Part shown: positions 44,540 through 56,101 of the stretch, piece after piece
Layout of the letters: the number at the start of each line of letters is the position of its first letter
Numbering within the stretch: position 1 is the stretch's first letter
Assembly: GCA_019915135.1 (NCBI GenBank)
Contig: JAHLMK010000012.1
Coordinates: 558,001 to 622,000, forward strand
Direction: 5' to 3'
Source of the DNA: Strobilurus pachycystidiatus
Taxonomy: Eukaryota; Basidiomycota; Agaricomycetes; Agaricales; Physalacriaceae
DNA: 64,000 nt
Notes under the pieces: model-generated
Database searches by the model: none
The model's input: the letters and a program-made list of their open reading frames with translations, nothing else
What the model was told of the DNA's origin: nothing
Made by a program: the position numbers and the translations under genes

Positions 44540-45352
44540 CGGAGGCGGGGAAACTGGGGCAGATAACGACAAACTGTTTGGGAGCTGCCTTTATAGTAGC
44601 AAGTCGACGCGTCAAAGAGTAAATAGGGCTCATTAGCAGCCATTGTCGGAATGCCATTGTCACGGTCCACCCGAACAAACCAACGCTCAAGTTGAACAAC
44701 AATGAGACTGCCAGTGATTAAGGGTGCCGATCGTCGATTGATGAACAATGGAAATTTGAATGTGGATGGTCGAAGTTGCCATGATGGGTGGCTCCATTAT
44801 CCTCCAAATGCGTGAACCAACTGTGGCATGCTATGTACAAAGCAGAGTTGAGTCAAAAAAGGGACGAAGATTGGGGATCCCACCGTCTCGTACTACTGAT
44901 AAAGGAGCCCAGGTCGGAGGGCTCAGCCCTCATTGAGAGCAGCCGCTATGTGCTGGAACATACTTACCTCAATAAGCTATTCGCTGCGAACATTTCTCAG
45001 GTTTGATATCGATAGCACGACGCAGACGCTGGCCTACAATAGTCGTGGGAACATTTTGCCGCGTGCCGCAAGTGATGCACCGTCACAGGTTCTCCTTTCA
45101 TCTCTTTCACCTTCGCGACGTTCGCGTAGAGCCTGTCAACAACGCGTCGAAAACGAAGTAGGATATTAGTCCTCTATCTCTCCTGTAGGATGCTAATCAC
45201 ACGCTGTAATTTCCCCAGGTTCGCCGTGCCTCCTAGTTGCGCATCCTGCTAAATCTTTCACAATTGACGTGTGCTTTGATGTAAGCATGTCGCAGTGGTA
45301 CCAAAACTCTGCTGAAATAACGCCTCTTCTCACAGAAACACCGTCTTTTGCC
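44540..45352. other. Intergenic region
   Basis: About 45055-45352 resembles 47150-47462, the region upstream of the second F-box gene. It belongs to the tandemly duplicated unit. The left part holds the upstream region of the kinase-fold gene. Confidence 0.45.
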
Positions 45353-46966
45353 ATGTTTCCTCCTCCCTGCTTATTCTGTGGAGCCCAAACGTCGGTCCCA
45401 ACTCAACGTCAACCATCTCGAAGTTCTCGAATCGCTTCTCTCCTCAAAGGAAACAACGCCCCGAACGAAGGAGAAGACGCGGCATTGCGGCAAATACGCC
45501 ATGATGGAATCGGAGATCTTGCACAACTCGACGAAAAAATCCGAAAAATCCAGCAGGATTTGCAGCTACTTTCAGATGAAAGGAACAAGCTACAGTCTCA
45601 CGTCGAGGATGCCAAAAATCTTCTTCATCCCATCCGTTCCCTCCCTGATGACACGCTGCGCGAGATCTTCAAGCACTGCGTTCCCACCTGGTCGGACACG
45701 GCCCTCGGGAATAGATACTCCTCAATCAACTCTAAAAACGCCCCATGGACTCTGTCTCAGGTCTCAATAAAATGGCGCCGAGTCGCCATTGCATCGTCAT
45801 CCTTGTGGTCCGCCATCATCTTTACTTTTCCCGACATGATGAGGCCTTCATTCGACCCAGATTTTTCAGATTCAGATTCAGACTCTTCGGTGCCGAGGGA
45901 TTTGTCTCATTTTGCCTACAACCTCAATCTCTTCATCTCCCGATCTCGAGATTGCGATCTTTTCGTCTCCCTTCGGAATCAGCAGCCCATGAAAATGTTG
46001 CCCATGTCGATAGGTCCTGCCTTACTCGTCAGCGCGTCGAGATGGCGACGTCTTCGTTCTAGATGCGACCCAGCTCTTGTCGCCGCTCTCTCTCAGATGT
46101 ATTTGGAGCGTCTCGAGATGGTGACGCTCTCCAGTGTCGGCTGTCTACCAGTCAAGTCAACCACGCGTCCTCCTGGGCCGTTTCAGCTGGCGAGGCGCCT
46201 TCGAAGTCTGTGCCTTCTCCCATCTTGTGATAGGACCTTCAAATCCCTCTGCAGTCGAATCAGTCTCCCATGGGAGCAATTAAATGAGTTCGAGTCCTCG
46301 ATCCGCCATACAAGCAGCGACTTCAGCCGATTGTCACAACTCGAACGTTTGACGCTCCGTAACTTCGACTTCGTAGACCAAAGGGCGGATATTTCTCTTC
46401 CAAACCTACGGACTCTGATGTTGCAGTCTACAAACCCGCAAGCCGTCGCTGCTTTCCTTTCTGCCTTGAAAGCGCCGCTTCTCACAGACTTACATACGCA
46501 TTGGGATTACATGCCACCATCTACCCTATGGGGTCCCATTTCATCCCAAGTACTGCAACAACTTTCCACCCTTCGGATTCAATTCGAGAGCAGCAGTCCA
46601 CTAAACGTGGCCACATTGACTGCCTGGCTCCGCCAATGCACCAATGTCACCTCCTTTTCCCTCCGTGCCCCTTGCATCGACGTGGAGATCTTTGACCTTT
46701 TCATCGCTCAGCCAGGACAAGGGAAAACCGTCCTCCCCAATGCGGTAACGCTCGAGCTTTGTGCTTGGGTGGAGACTGCGATCAGGGCGACGAAGATCGT
46801 CGACATCATAGAATCCCGAGTCCAGTCGGACAGGGAAGGAGCTGGTACGCTCAAGGAGTATCGCAGTGGTATGCAGCTGGCAATGTTCATCAGGAATCTT
46901 GGAGATGATGCGCAGAGTCGATGGGAGAAACTTCGCGGGTCAGTGTCGTATGTGGGTGGGTGTTAA
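45353..46966 (+). CDS. F-box protein, tandem copy 1
   Basis: Single-exon F-box protein, a likely SCF ubiquitin-ligase adaptor. The start MFPPPCLFCGAQTSVPTQRQ is preferred over the upstream in-frame ATG because copy 2 shares this start but not the upstream frame. A coiled-coil helix (AQLDEKIRKIQQDLQLLSDE) precedes the F-box (LHPIRSLPDDTLREIFKHCV ... WTLSQVSIKWRRVAIASSSLW). A leucine-rich-repeat-like body follows (LSQLERLTLRNFDF, LPNLRTLMLQST, LLTDLHTHWDYM). The carboxy end is WEKLRGSVSYVGGC. The short cysteine pair CLFC at the amino end is conserved in copy 2 as CSSC. Confidence 0.88.
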   Translation: MFPPPCLFCGAQTSVPTQRQPSRSSRIASLLKGNNAPNEGEDAALRQIRHDGIGDLAQLDEKIRKIQQDLQLLSDERNKLQSHVEDAKNLLHPIRSLPDDTLREIFKHCVPTWSDTALGNRYSSINSKNAPWTLSQVSIKWRRVAIASSSLWSAIIFTFPDMMRPSFDPDFSDSDSDSSVPRDLSHFAYNLNLFISRSRDCDLFVSLRNQQPMKMLPMSIGPALLVSASRWRRLRSRCDPALVAALSQMYLERLEMVTLSSVGCLPVKSTTRPPGPFQLARRLRSLCLLPSCDRTFKSLCSRISLPWEQLNEFESSIRHTSSDFSRLSQLERLTLRNFDFVDQRADISLPNLRTLMLQSTNPQAVAAFLSALKAPLLTDLHTHWDYMPPSTLWGPISSQVLQQLSTLRIQFESSSPLNVATLTAWLRQCTNVTSFSLRAPCIDVEIFDLFIAQPGQGKTVLPNAVTLELCAWVETAIRATKIVDIIESRVQSDREGAGTLKEYRSGMQLAMFIRNLGDDAQSRWEKLRGSVSYVGGC

Positions 46967-47462
46967 CGTTGAGGGTGTCGGTCAGGACCACCTGAGGCTT
47001 ATCGCCCGCTCATCAATCACCTTCGTTATACTCGTAATGTACATTGCCACCGATGAGATGGCGAACACTACCTACATAGCGATGGTCATGTCTCAATCCT
47101 TCCACCAACGGTCGACGTCTTGGGATTCGGGAACGGACCAAGAAGGCTGCCGCGTTGCCGCATGTGACGCATCATCACAGTCAACGTAACTTCTCCTTTT
47201 AGTAGTAAACTTTTACACCTTCGCGCTCGCGTCCATTCTGTCAACGACGCGTCAAAGACGAAGTAGGATATCTGTTCGTAGTAGGCCTTTTTCATGCTGT
47301 AATGGCTGACATTGATCAAATTTTCCAGGTTCGCCGTGCCTACAAGTTGCACATTCTGCTACTAGTAATCATTCCACAATTGACGTTTACTGTAAGCATG
47401 GCGCGGTCGTACCAACCTCTGCTGGAATAACGATCCTCTTTACAGAAGTACCGTCCTCTGCC

Positions 47463-49068
47463 ATGTTTCCCCCTCCCTGCTCATCCTGTGGAGCCCAAAC
47501 GTCGGTCCCAACTCAACGTCAACCGCCTCGAAGTGCTCGGATCGCTTCTCTCCTAAAAAAAAACAACGCTCCGAACGAAGGAGAAGAGGCAGCTTTGAGG
47601 CAGATAGTCCTCGATGGACACGGAGATATTGCACAACTCGACGAACAGATCCGAAAAATCCAGCAGGATCTGCAGCTACTTTCAGATGAAAAGAACAAGC
47701 TACAGTCTCACGTCAAGGATGCCAAAGATCTTCTTCATCCCATTCGCTCCCTCTCTGGTGACACGCTGCGCGAAATTTTCAAGCACTGCGTTCCCACCTG
47801 GTCGGACACGGTTGGGAAGAGATATTCCTCAATCAACTCCAAAAGTGCCCCGTGGACTCTGTCCCAGGTCTCAACAAAATGGCGTCGAGTCGCCATTGCA
47901 TCGTCTTCCTTGTGGTCCACCATCATCTTTACTTTTCCCAGCCGGTAAGTCATCTCGTTCGCCTCAAATACTTGAATCGGGTGCTGATTCCGCCAGGAAT
48001 CTGTCTGGTTTTGCCTACAACCTCAGTCTGTTCATCTCCCGATCCCGAGACTGCGATCTTTTTGTCTCCCTTCGGATCCCGCAGGCCATCGCGAAGCTAC
48101 CCAGCGATATAGCCCCCACCTTACTGGTCAGCGCATCGAGATGGAGACGTCTACGCTTTAGGGCGGAACCAGCTCTTGTCGCCGCAATCTCCAAGATGTA
48201 TCTAGAGCGTCTCGAGGCAGTGGAGATTTCGAGCGTCAGCAGTGCTCTGAAGCCAACCGAGCGACCTCCCCGGCCATTCCAATTGGCGAGGCGCCTTCGA
48301 AGTCTCTGCATTCTTCCATCTGTCACACGGACCTATGTATCCATCTGCAGTGGCGTCAGTCTCCCTTGGGAACATTTAACTGAGTACGAGTCCTCGACCT
48401 TACAGATCCGCAGCGACTTCATAGGAATGTCGCAACTTGAACGATTGACCCTCCATAACTTTGATTCTACGGACCAAGGGGTGGCGATGATATCCTTTCC
48501 GAATCTGCACACTCTAGCATTGGGGTCTAAAACCCCATCGAGCGTCGATGAATTCCTCTCTGCGTTGAGTGCACCACTCCTTACGAACTTTCATGTAGTA
48601 TGGACTGGACGGACTGGCTGGACATCCAGATCTCCCAGTCAACCTGACATAATGCAACAACTCCTCACTCTTCGAATACGCTACGAAGATTCTCATCTCG
48701 ATAAACACTTCTGCAAAGCCAGGCTTGTAGACTGGCTTTCCCAGGCAACTAAAGTCACTTCATTCTCTCTTTGCGCGCCGACCATTCCTGGAGCTATTTT
48801 GGACCTCTTCATTGCAAAACCCGAACACAATTATCTCCCAACGGTCGTCACGCTCGAGATTTGCACTTCGGTGGAGAACGTTGCATCCGCCGCGAAGATC
48901 GTCGACATTATAGAATCCCGAGTCCAGTCGGACAGGGAAGGAGCTGGTACGCTCAAGGAGTATCGTAGTGGTATGCAGCTGGCATCGTTCATCAAGAGTA
49001 TTGGGGATGATGCGCAGAGCCGATGGGAGAAAGTTCGCGGGTCAGTGACGTTTGTGGGTGGGTGTTAA
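47463..49068 (+). CDS. F-box protein, tandem copy 2
   Basis: Paralogue of the preceding gene in the same orientation, opening MFPPPCSSCGAQTSVPTQRQ. It has the same coiled coil and F-box (LHPIRSLSGDTLREIFKHCV ... SQVSTKWRRVAIASSSLW). Unlike copy 1 it has an intron, at 47945-47996 (G|GTAAGT to CCAG, 52 nt). This restores the frame into NLSGFAYNLSLFISRSRD. In copy 1 the same spot encodes an acidic FDPDFSDSDSDSS stretch. The leucine-rich body (MSQLERLTLHNFDS, FPNLHTLALGSK) and the end (WEKVRGSVTFVGGC) match copy 1. It was evidently formed with copy 1 by a tandem duplication of about 2.1 kb that includes flanking DNA. Confidence 0.87.
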
Positions 49069-49383
49069 CGTTGAGGATTTCGGTCAGGACCACCTGAGGC
49101 TTATCGCCCGCTCATTTATCACCATCTTTATACTCGTAATGTACATTGCCGCCAATGGGATGGCGAACACTACCTACATAGGGATGGACATGTCTCAAAT
49201 TCAAATTCTTCCACGAACGTTTGCAATGAAGATTGCCCACCTTGTGGACTATGGCCGAAACGGTAAGATAAGATGAACGACTCCGATGAGGCGTCTAATA
49301 TCTATCATCATCGCTACTACTACTAGTACAACACTAGTGAACATGCCTATAAAATAAATAGTGGATGGTATCCTGTACCGTAT

Positions 49384-51515
49384 TTACAAAGTGTAGGAAT
49401 GGTGATGATTATGCTGATGCGGCGCGCCGTGGTATCCTGCATGAGGATGATACGGTGTGTGCGGCGAATGTCCACCCCCATACGACGGATGATGGCCTCC
49501 TGCCGACGCCTGACCGCCATATCCCGATGATGCGTGCATCGAGTTCAAGAGGTTCTGCGTCGCCTGCTGCTGCTGCTGCTGAATGGTAGCCATCAAATTC
49601 TGCGTCGTCTGTTGCTGCTGTTGTTGTTGCATCTGCTGGATATTGGCCAAGCCCGTCGTAGCGTTATTCTTCTTATATATCGCCTCCATCATCTCCATGT
49701 TCTTCCTCAGGTTCTCCTCGTACGTAGCCTGAAATTGGGCCATGTAGTCCGGCTGCGAATTTGGCGCCTGGTGAGGACTCGGATGGTGATAGCTAGACGC
49801 GGGTGGTTGGTGGAAGTTTGGCGTCGACTGATGGTTTGGCCCAAAGGACGAGGGGTGTTGGTAGGTACTCCCACCACCATAGGAGGGCTGCTGGTGATTC
49901 GACTCTGCACTCGCTCCCGACGACGACGCATGCTGCTGAAGCTTGATGACCTCCTCGAGAATCTTCTGGTAGTCTATACCAGACGATTGTTGCTGCTGCT
50001 GCTGGTAATCCATACCAAACGATTGCTGTTGCTGCTGCTGGTAATCCAGACCATACGATTGCTGCTGCTGCATAATCGAGTCGATTATACTCTGATAGTC
50101 CGCCCCAGGCTGGCCCTGTGCCACCGCCTGCAACTGAGAGGCATCGAATCCGCTCAATGCACCCTGCAAGAGCCCAGAACCCGAGTCATCACCGAGCCCC
50201 ACGCTGGAGAACATGGTCGTAAGCCCATCGATCGAGTCCGAGGACAGAAGACCAGCTGTCAATGCGCCAAGGACAGCCCCACCCATAGCCTTCCCAGCCG
50301 TCTTCAACGCCGCCGATCCCACAGCCTTACCAACGTCTGACATTAAGCCTCTGTCAGTTCCTTGGGAAGGTTGAGTCTGATATGGGGTTGGAAGGGGGCG
50401 CTGTGCTGGTGGAGGTGGTGCAGAGTTGTAACGTGTCTGTGGCGGCGGCGGAGCGGGAGGAGACGGCTGCATGGATGGTGGCCGCTGAGAAGGAGGTGGG
50501 GCAGAATTGTAATGTGTCGGTGGCGGCGGCGGGGCGGGAGGTGACGGCTGCATGGATTGTGGACGCTGGGAAGGAGGATACTGCAAGGACTGTGGACGCT
50601 GGGATAATGAAGGAGGCGGCGGAACGTGCATAGACTGTGGTCTTTGCATTCGCGGTGCCGCTGGCTGAGACTGTTGTTGTTGTTGTGGAGGAGGTGGAGG
50701 TGGTGATGATTGTGTAGTATTCATGGGAGGCGGCGGCGGGACCGGTACGCCCGAATATCGATTGGTATTGCGATTTTGGGATGGAGGTAATTGAGAGTGG
50801 GGATGTCTAGGAGGGGGTGCACTGTTCATTGCGCTACTCGCCGAGGGCATCGGGGGACGCAAAGGTATGCTGCCACTAGGTGACACGGGCGACGCATTGC
50901 GTTCGTTTGCATTGGACGATTGAGGAGGGTCTGGAGAGGCCGGCCCGGATGGCGCACGGCGGGCCACAAGTGTTATCGTGGGGGTTGACGTAGGACCGGA
51001 GCTCTCATTCCCTCGGCCAGAGAAGGTAGACGCGCGATGGTGTTGACGCTGATGGTCGAGGACAGGCGGAGGAACGACAGATGGCGGCTGATAGGACTGC
51101 GATCTGTGGGGTCGTGAACTTTGCGGGGAGGCGTCCGCAGGGGTACCGCTGCTTGGCGATGGAAGAGAGCTAGCATAGAGCCTCTGCGCGAAAGTCAACT
51201 GAGGAGCAGGTGCTGGGGTAGTGGTAGTGTTAGATGCGGCCATGTCGGAGACAGGAGCAGATGGTGTCGGCGCCCTAGAATCCGAAGTTTCCTCTTGTTC
51301 AGATTCCTCTTGGATATCATACCTATCGAAACAGGAGTTCGCGTCAGACCGACAGCAACGACCAAACGTTCAGTCATACCAGACATTTCCTCTTAACGGA
51401 AAAGCCCACAAGTCAGTCAAAGCACAAAAGACATACAAGGAAGGACAACTCACTCGGCATCGTATCGTTCAACCCAACCGGGAGGCAGCGTCGTGTGTGG
51501 CTCCGTGAAGCGCAT
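49384..51515 (-). CDS. Pro/Gln-rich protein with partial WW motif
   Basis: Three exons are inferred on the minus strand: 51454-51515, a 12-nt exon at 51380-51391 and 49384-51322. Together they read MRFTEPHTTLPPGWVERYDA then EGNVWYDIQEESEQEE, resembling the first part of a WW domain (PPGW...WY). A long Pro-rich part carries tandem RPQSMQPSPP-type repeats. Next is a glycine-zipper-like segment (GKAVGSAALKTAGKAMGGAV), then Gln-rich repeats of the form DYQQQQQQSFGM (49975-50075), and a His/Ser/Gly-rich end HHHSYTL (stop 49384-49386). If the microexon is not used, translation could start at 51243 (MAASNTTTTPAP). The protein looks largely disordered; Pro-rich and Gln-rich tracts suggest scaffolding or condensate-type interactions. 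The exact function is unknown. Confidence 0.75.
51380..51391 (-). other. 12-nt microexon
   Basis: AGGAAATGTCTG on the minus strand is preceded by GTTAAG and followed by GTATGACTG. Including it joins phase-2 exon 1 (ending GCCGA) to exon 3 (starting GTATGATATC) and yields AEGNVWYDIQ without breaking the frame. Direct joining of exon 1 to exon 3 also keeps the frame, so usage is inferred from the WW-like result. Confidence 0.5.
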
Positions 51516-52141
51516 TGAATCGCAAGGAGTCAAGTGGGTGGCAGGTAGACAAACAGGATCTTTTATGGGGCTTTCAGGCTCAGGGTGTCTCTGATACAGA
51601 TCGGTAAGCGCGCGGGGCTGCCTGTCAGTCGGACACAGATGACAGTTTGAGTGGTGACTGCCATTTTATTAATAGGACCAAGTGTGCCTGTTCTTGGCTT
51701 CCGTTTGACTTCCGAACGAATGCTGGCAGGACTGAAGATGTGGGTTGGCCTGGATATGAATATCGTACTACTCGCTAGGATGGTGGTCGGAAAGAAAGCG
51801 TTGATCGCCGCACGTCAATCAAGCTAAATGGAGCCCAATGGCAAGGGCCTAGAGTTGTATGTATCAGGCGTCAATTAAAAGATCCGTCGGGCGAGAATCG
51901 CTCGTCAATCACAATCCTGTCAAGTAGTTGTTTTGGCTATGCACGTACCACCTGAGGTAAATGCTACATGCATAGCATCTTCATCAGACGCGTCGTTTGC
52001 AGTGCCCCGACCCGTGCGTTGCTGATAACAATGAACTCGATTTTATCATCGCCAGGCACATAACCGATTCGTATGTAGGCTACTATAGGTCCAACTGTGT
52101 TGAAGGTAGCAAGTAGATTGAGGGTAACTACGATAAAAGAA
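51516..52141. other. Intergenic region
   Basis: Upstream region of the Pro/Gln-rich gene. No frame with family features and no RNA gene recognised. Confidence 0.4.
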
Positions 52142-52860
52142 ACATGAGATCAGAGCAAGGGCGGTTCTTCTTCCTCTGAGATGGAAACTAAATGATCTTC
52201 CCCTTCTGCGTTTGTCTCTGGAGTAACACGCTGCGCCTTGAGAACCTCGGTGATGAGGTTACGAAGCTCGAACGGACGGGTTCTCTGAAGTCTTGTGCAG
52301 CCACGTCAAGGCTCGGCCGCTCGGAGGTCGATATCACCCGCCTCCTCTGCGATGTTCTTGCGCTCAGGACTACTATATCGATGACAGATTTCGGGGTAGA
52401 AGTTTCCTCTTCACGACTCAAGACGCTCCGGAGGAAAGTGAGAGCGTCGGATGTATAGCAGGCCACCGTCGTCTTGTAAGCGCAGTTGGAGTAGACGAGC
52501 AAGAGCCTAGAGGCGGTAAAGTAGAACATGAGCATCGCAGTGGACATACATACTCGCAAAGCTCATCGATTGATCGGTGTATGAGGTCAACGGCCCGGTA
52601 CCCGCCGGTGACCCGCCAAAGATGCCGAGCCATCGATGGACGGCAAAGTCGGCAAATGCGTAAATAAGCGCAATTTGAATTACGCTCAACAGAACACCAC
52701 TCTGACGAAACTTCGTGTCTGTTGGCCACTCTCCATCTTTGGAACATTTGAGTCTGCTTCACTGCTTGACACCTCAGAGAATGGTCTGGAAAGCACTCAC
52801 AGTACGCATCAATATGTTGCTTAACAAGACATTGAGGCCCTTCTGTGGCCAATATTTGAA
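52142..52860 (-). pseudogene. Possible remnant or small gene, unrecognised
   Basis: On the minus strand a hydrophobic stretch VIQIALIYAFADFAVHRWLGI with GGSPAGTGPLTSYTDQSM (about 52560-52690) is followed by a plausible intron (GTATGTATG...CTCTAG, about 52508-52554). Further coding-like text such as LRNLITEVLKAQRVTPETNA follows, ending in a Glu-rich tail SISEEEEPPLL near 52160. These pieces lie in different frames, and I could not join all of them with convincing splice sites or place a start. It may be a decayed gene end. No family is assigned. Confidence 0.3.
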
Positions 52861-52907
52861 GGTGTTCAGCTTCACACTTTCCTTATTTCTCACTGAACCA
52901 GTCTTTT

Positions 52908-53700
52908 AGTGACCCTCGGCCGCTATGTCTACATAAAACGATCTCGATTTGCGAAGGTCGAGGCTGCCACCATGCGTTTTGTTCGCCGACATACCACAGT
53001 TCCGGTTCCCAGAGTCTATGCGGTTGTGCCATATCGCCGAGGGAGCCATTATATCTTCATGGAACGCATACCCGGAGGCGTTATACCCACTGTCAAGGCC
53101 TGGAAATCTCTCCCAGAAGCCAGGCGGGAGCGCATTCTGCACCAATTACGCGACTTCATATCCCAGATTCGTGCCATCGGTCCCCCTCCTCAGTCTCCGC
53201 CATTTATCTGCAATGTCCTGGGCGGTCCCGTTTGTGATTACCGCTTATGTGTTGATGAACCGTACGGCCCTTATCGCGACGAAGAACAGATGAATCTCCA
53301 ACTTCGTCTGGGAAAGACCCCAGAAGAGATTCTTCGTTTCCAGGGTCTTCCATCCCACTTTGCAGAAGAGATCGAACAGGCGCACGCTCTTCGACATCCC
53401 ATCGTTTTCACCCACGGTGATCTTGCCCTTCGTAATTTTATGGTCGATGGTGACCGTGTTACGGGTTTGATTGATTGGGAGTGCGCGGGCTGGTTCCCTG
53501 CGCACTGGGAGTATGTGAAGGCGTGCTGGTGTCAGCATTTCTGCTGGGATTTTGCCGAGGAGGTTCACAAGTTTGTACCACGCTTCGACCAGGAGAACCG
53601 CGCTGCTGAGATAATTGGATGGTCTCGAGATTGGGGACCAGCGCTAGACCTCCCACCACCATCGTTCGAAGGAGTTCCTGTCGAGGTTGTCTTGAGTTGA
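52908..53700 (+). CDS. APH-fold kinase-like protein, copy 1 (5' end unresolved)
   Basis: Aminoglycoside-phosphotransferase-like (choline/small-molecule kinase fold) protein of a large fungal family. The main exon begins after a TTTTAG acceptor with TLGRYVYIKRSRF and continues VEAATMRFVRRHTTVPVPRV (nucleotide-binding lobe), YIFMERIPGG (hinge), then HGDLALRNFMVDGDRVTGL followed by IDWECAGWFPAHWEYVKA. HGD...N and the D of IDWE are the catalytic and metal-binding residues, all present. The stop is at 53698-53700. No ATG lies in this frame after the last upstream stop, so a short upstream exon must supply the start; I could not fix it. The paralogue at 56102-56884 has an acceptor at the same place. 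The substrate is unknown. Confidence 0.82.
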
Positions 53701-54564
53701 AGATTATTCGGCATGTGTGCTCTGGTTCGGTCTTGTTACCTTGACTGACTTGTGGCTCAAAGACGATTCTTGTGTGAAGAGGAACGAATTTGGCGTCTAC
53801 GCCATTCATTACTGTACTACATGCGACGTCACCACGTCCTTGGATAAGTCTCGGTCTGATTGACTTGATCGTCACTGAACGCTTCGCTCTGCAGTGATGA
53901 CCAATTTCACCGAGCGTGACAGTCAATGGAGACTACCAGGGCCATATGGTCCTCGGGTTGGACGTGCGCTACTTGGATCCTTCAGATTGATCACGTCGCA
54001 GGATGCCGATGCAGGGAAATGCGATGTTTCCGTGGAGCAAATGTACACCCGTGTTCTCAACCTCGGGGCTGACATACAGGATGCGAAGGATGAGGCGGTG
54101 TGCACCGGTGACCGAAGTTCAGGTGGTCAAGTTCAATCATGGAGCACCATTCCACAGAGCAGAGTACGTGTCTGACTTTACCTTTGTTGTTCATATCTTC
54201 TTGGTGTATGCATCTTGTTATAGTCTGCTGGTGTCAGTAGGCGTCTCATTGATGATTTACAACTCGCACCGCGAACCGAGACTCACTCATCCCGGGCCTC
54301 GGTTCTGATCTACTACAGTGCAGTGTACGTGCGCTCATCGTTCCTGATATCCTTCAAAACTCTCCCGTCTTTAAGGCTTGGTATGCCTGCCCATTGTGCG
54401 AGTTGTCCGACCATTGCACTACGATCCTCTATGCAACTAGAACATCACGATCTCATATCCTAAGCTTCCTACACTACTATTAGAGAAGATTATAGTAATC
54501 CGTACGGTGTGGTAAAATGCGAGGGACGTGTGCTCGAAGCATGCTATACTGAGTATTGTATAAT
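53701..54564. other. Intergenic region with one half of a direct repeat
   Basis: This contains CTCGCACCGCGAACCGA at 54263-54279, repeated in direct orientation at 55982-55998 on the other side of the prenyltransferase gene. Short frames here carry no recognisable domain. Confidence 0.45.
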
Positions 54565-55798
54565 TCACAGAGCTATCCCGCGAGCCAGTCGCGAAGTGAC
54601 TATATCCAACAATAGTCCGACAAGAACGACCTGCCCAACCAGAGGAGCCAAGAGAAAGAAGCGAAGGCATTTCTTGGGATTATCGATGTCCGTCAACCTG
54701 AGCCCCCACAACAATATCTTGGTGGCTACAACGACGCCAATGTAGAATATTGGCCCACCGCCAAACGCCATCAAGGCGCCGAATGCCAAGCTGGTGAATG
54801 TACAGACGGGAATGGTGTATCTGCCGAGGAATATGGCCAGAGACTTCATGCCGATTCGAACGTCGTCCTGCTTATCCTGATGCTGGTAAATGGTTTCGTA
54901 GGTGATTGTCCACATGATTGCGGCAAGATATACAGGAATCAGGGCGACGGAGGACGGGCGTGTCGTAGAGAGGTCGGCCCAGCCCATGAACACGCCGATG
55001 TTGAACATCAGACCCAATGGAATTGGAGCAAAGGACATCCATCGCTTGAGGGCTGGGTAGAGAATGAACAACGGCCAGACGGTCATGGAACAATGAAGAC
55101 TGAATAGAGTTAAGCCTACGTCAAAGACAAGGAGTTCGAGAGTACGAACGCGAAGGTACTGAGGCAGGTGTAAGCCAGAAACACGCCGATGGCTACTTGC
55201 ATGATGAAGAACATCCACGCGCGCTCGAGAGAGATAGCCCCACGAGGAAGAGGCCGATTCTTGGTTCTTTCGACTTGGCCGTCAATGTCTTGATCAAGGA
55301 TGTCGTCGATTGTCATTATCTATGAACGGTATGAAATGAGCTCAGACCCGAGGACATCCTGGGTTCAGAACTCACGAGAGATTTGATACCGATACACATA
55401 GGAAGATATGCTATCGCACGGGAAAGAGCTTGGACCCCGGAGATATTGGGCTGTGCGTGGTAGGCCATGGCAAGTGACCAGCCTATAGTAAAATGTAAGC
55501 TTTTCTTGTTGGCAGAGGGAGTCGGAAGGCACCGACCAACTGGAAGATAGACAGTCGCACAACGCATGCCATTATGCAGGCGGCAAAGTTCCAAGCACGC
55601 TTTAAGCTCGGTGCGTGTCGGTAAGGCAAATAGTGAAGAGAATCTAGAGGAGATTTTCGAGACTAGAAAAACAAAACCGGCCTTCAACTCCGACCATTCT
55701 GACTCTTTGTATGGCTCTGGTTCGTAAGGCTCGGAAAACTGGAAGGACTGACTCGGAGGAAGGCAGGAAGTCATTGAAAGACACGGACACAATGACAT
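54565..55798 (-). CDS. UbiA-type aromatic prenyltransferase
   Basis: Membrane prenyltransferase of the UbiA superfamily (COQ2-like), which attaches an isoprenoid diphosphate to an aromatic or related acceptor. The start MSLCPCLSMTSCLPPSQSFQ is followed by TELKACLELCRLHNGMRCAT (typical entry helix) and YLPMCIGIKSL. The first Asp-rich motif is DDILDQDIDG, followed by RTKNRPLPRGAIS. Helices WMFFIMQVAIGVFLAYTCLS and ALKRWMSFAPIPLGLMFNIG follow, then the second Asp-rich motif YETIYQHQDKQDDVRIG and further helices; the end is TSRLARGIAL (stop 54565-54567). Four introns are visible. The motifs are intact, so it should be active. The family also acts in meroterpenoid and terpenoid pathways; flanking APH-fold kinases do not identify the product. 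Whether it is the ubiquinone enzyme or a specialised paralogue is open. Confidence 0.85.
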
Positions 55799-56101
55799 TG
55801 GGGGTTTGTTATCCTGCCAGCCGCTTAAATACCACCATACCCATCTGCGCTCTTAGACGTTCAAATGTCTATGGCATGGGGAGCGGCGGCGGTAGTCCTC
55901 GGATGAAGGACACCATTCCAGGACGCGCTTGATGACCGATTCGCCGCATCGTGGATACGCCGCTCAAGCAACAATCTGCGACTCGCACCGCGAACCGAAG
56001 CTGATTTATCCTCGGGCCTGATCCACGGTGAAATAGAGCCTGCGGTAATAAACAAATGTCCATGCAACTACCGGCAAGTCAAAGTCGACGAGCTAAAGTC
56101 C
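55799..56101. other. Intergenic region with the other half of the direct repeat
   Basis: Bases 55982-55998 repeat 54263-54279, with weaker similarity extending about 25 bp further (CTCGGGCCTGATC). A minor open frame on the plus strand (NNLRLAPRTEADLSSGLIHG) includes the repeat, but no gene could be built. Confidence 0.45.

Noticed and set aside
49534..50340. Plus-strand open frame of 268 codons, Leu/Arg-rich
   Set aside because: Mirror of the Gln/Pro-rich coding repeats on the minus strand; no domain.
52909..52911. GTG as start codon of APH copy 1
   Set aside because: Non-ATG starts are unlikely here; the position follows a TTTTAG acceptor shared with the paralogue, so an upstream exon is more plausible.
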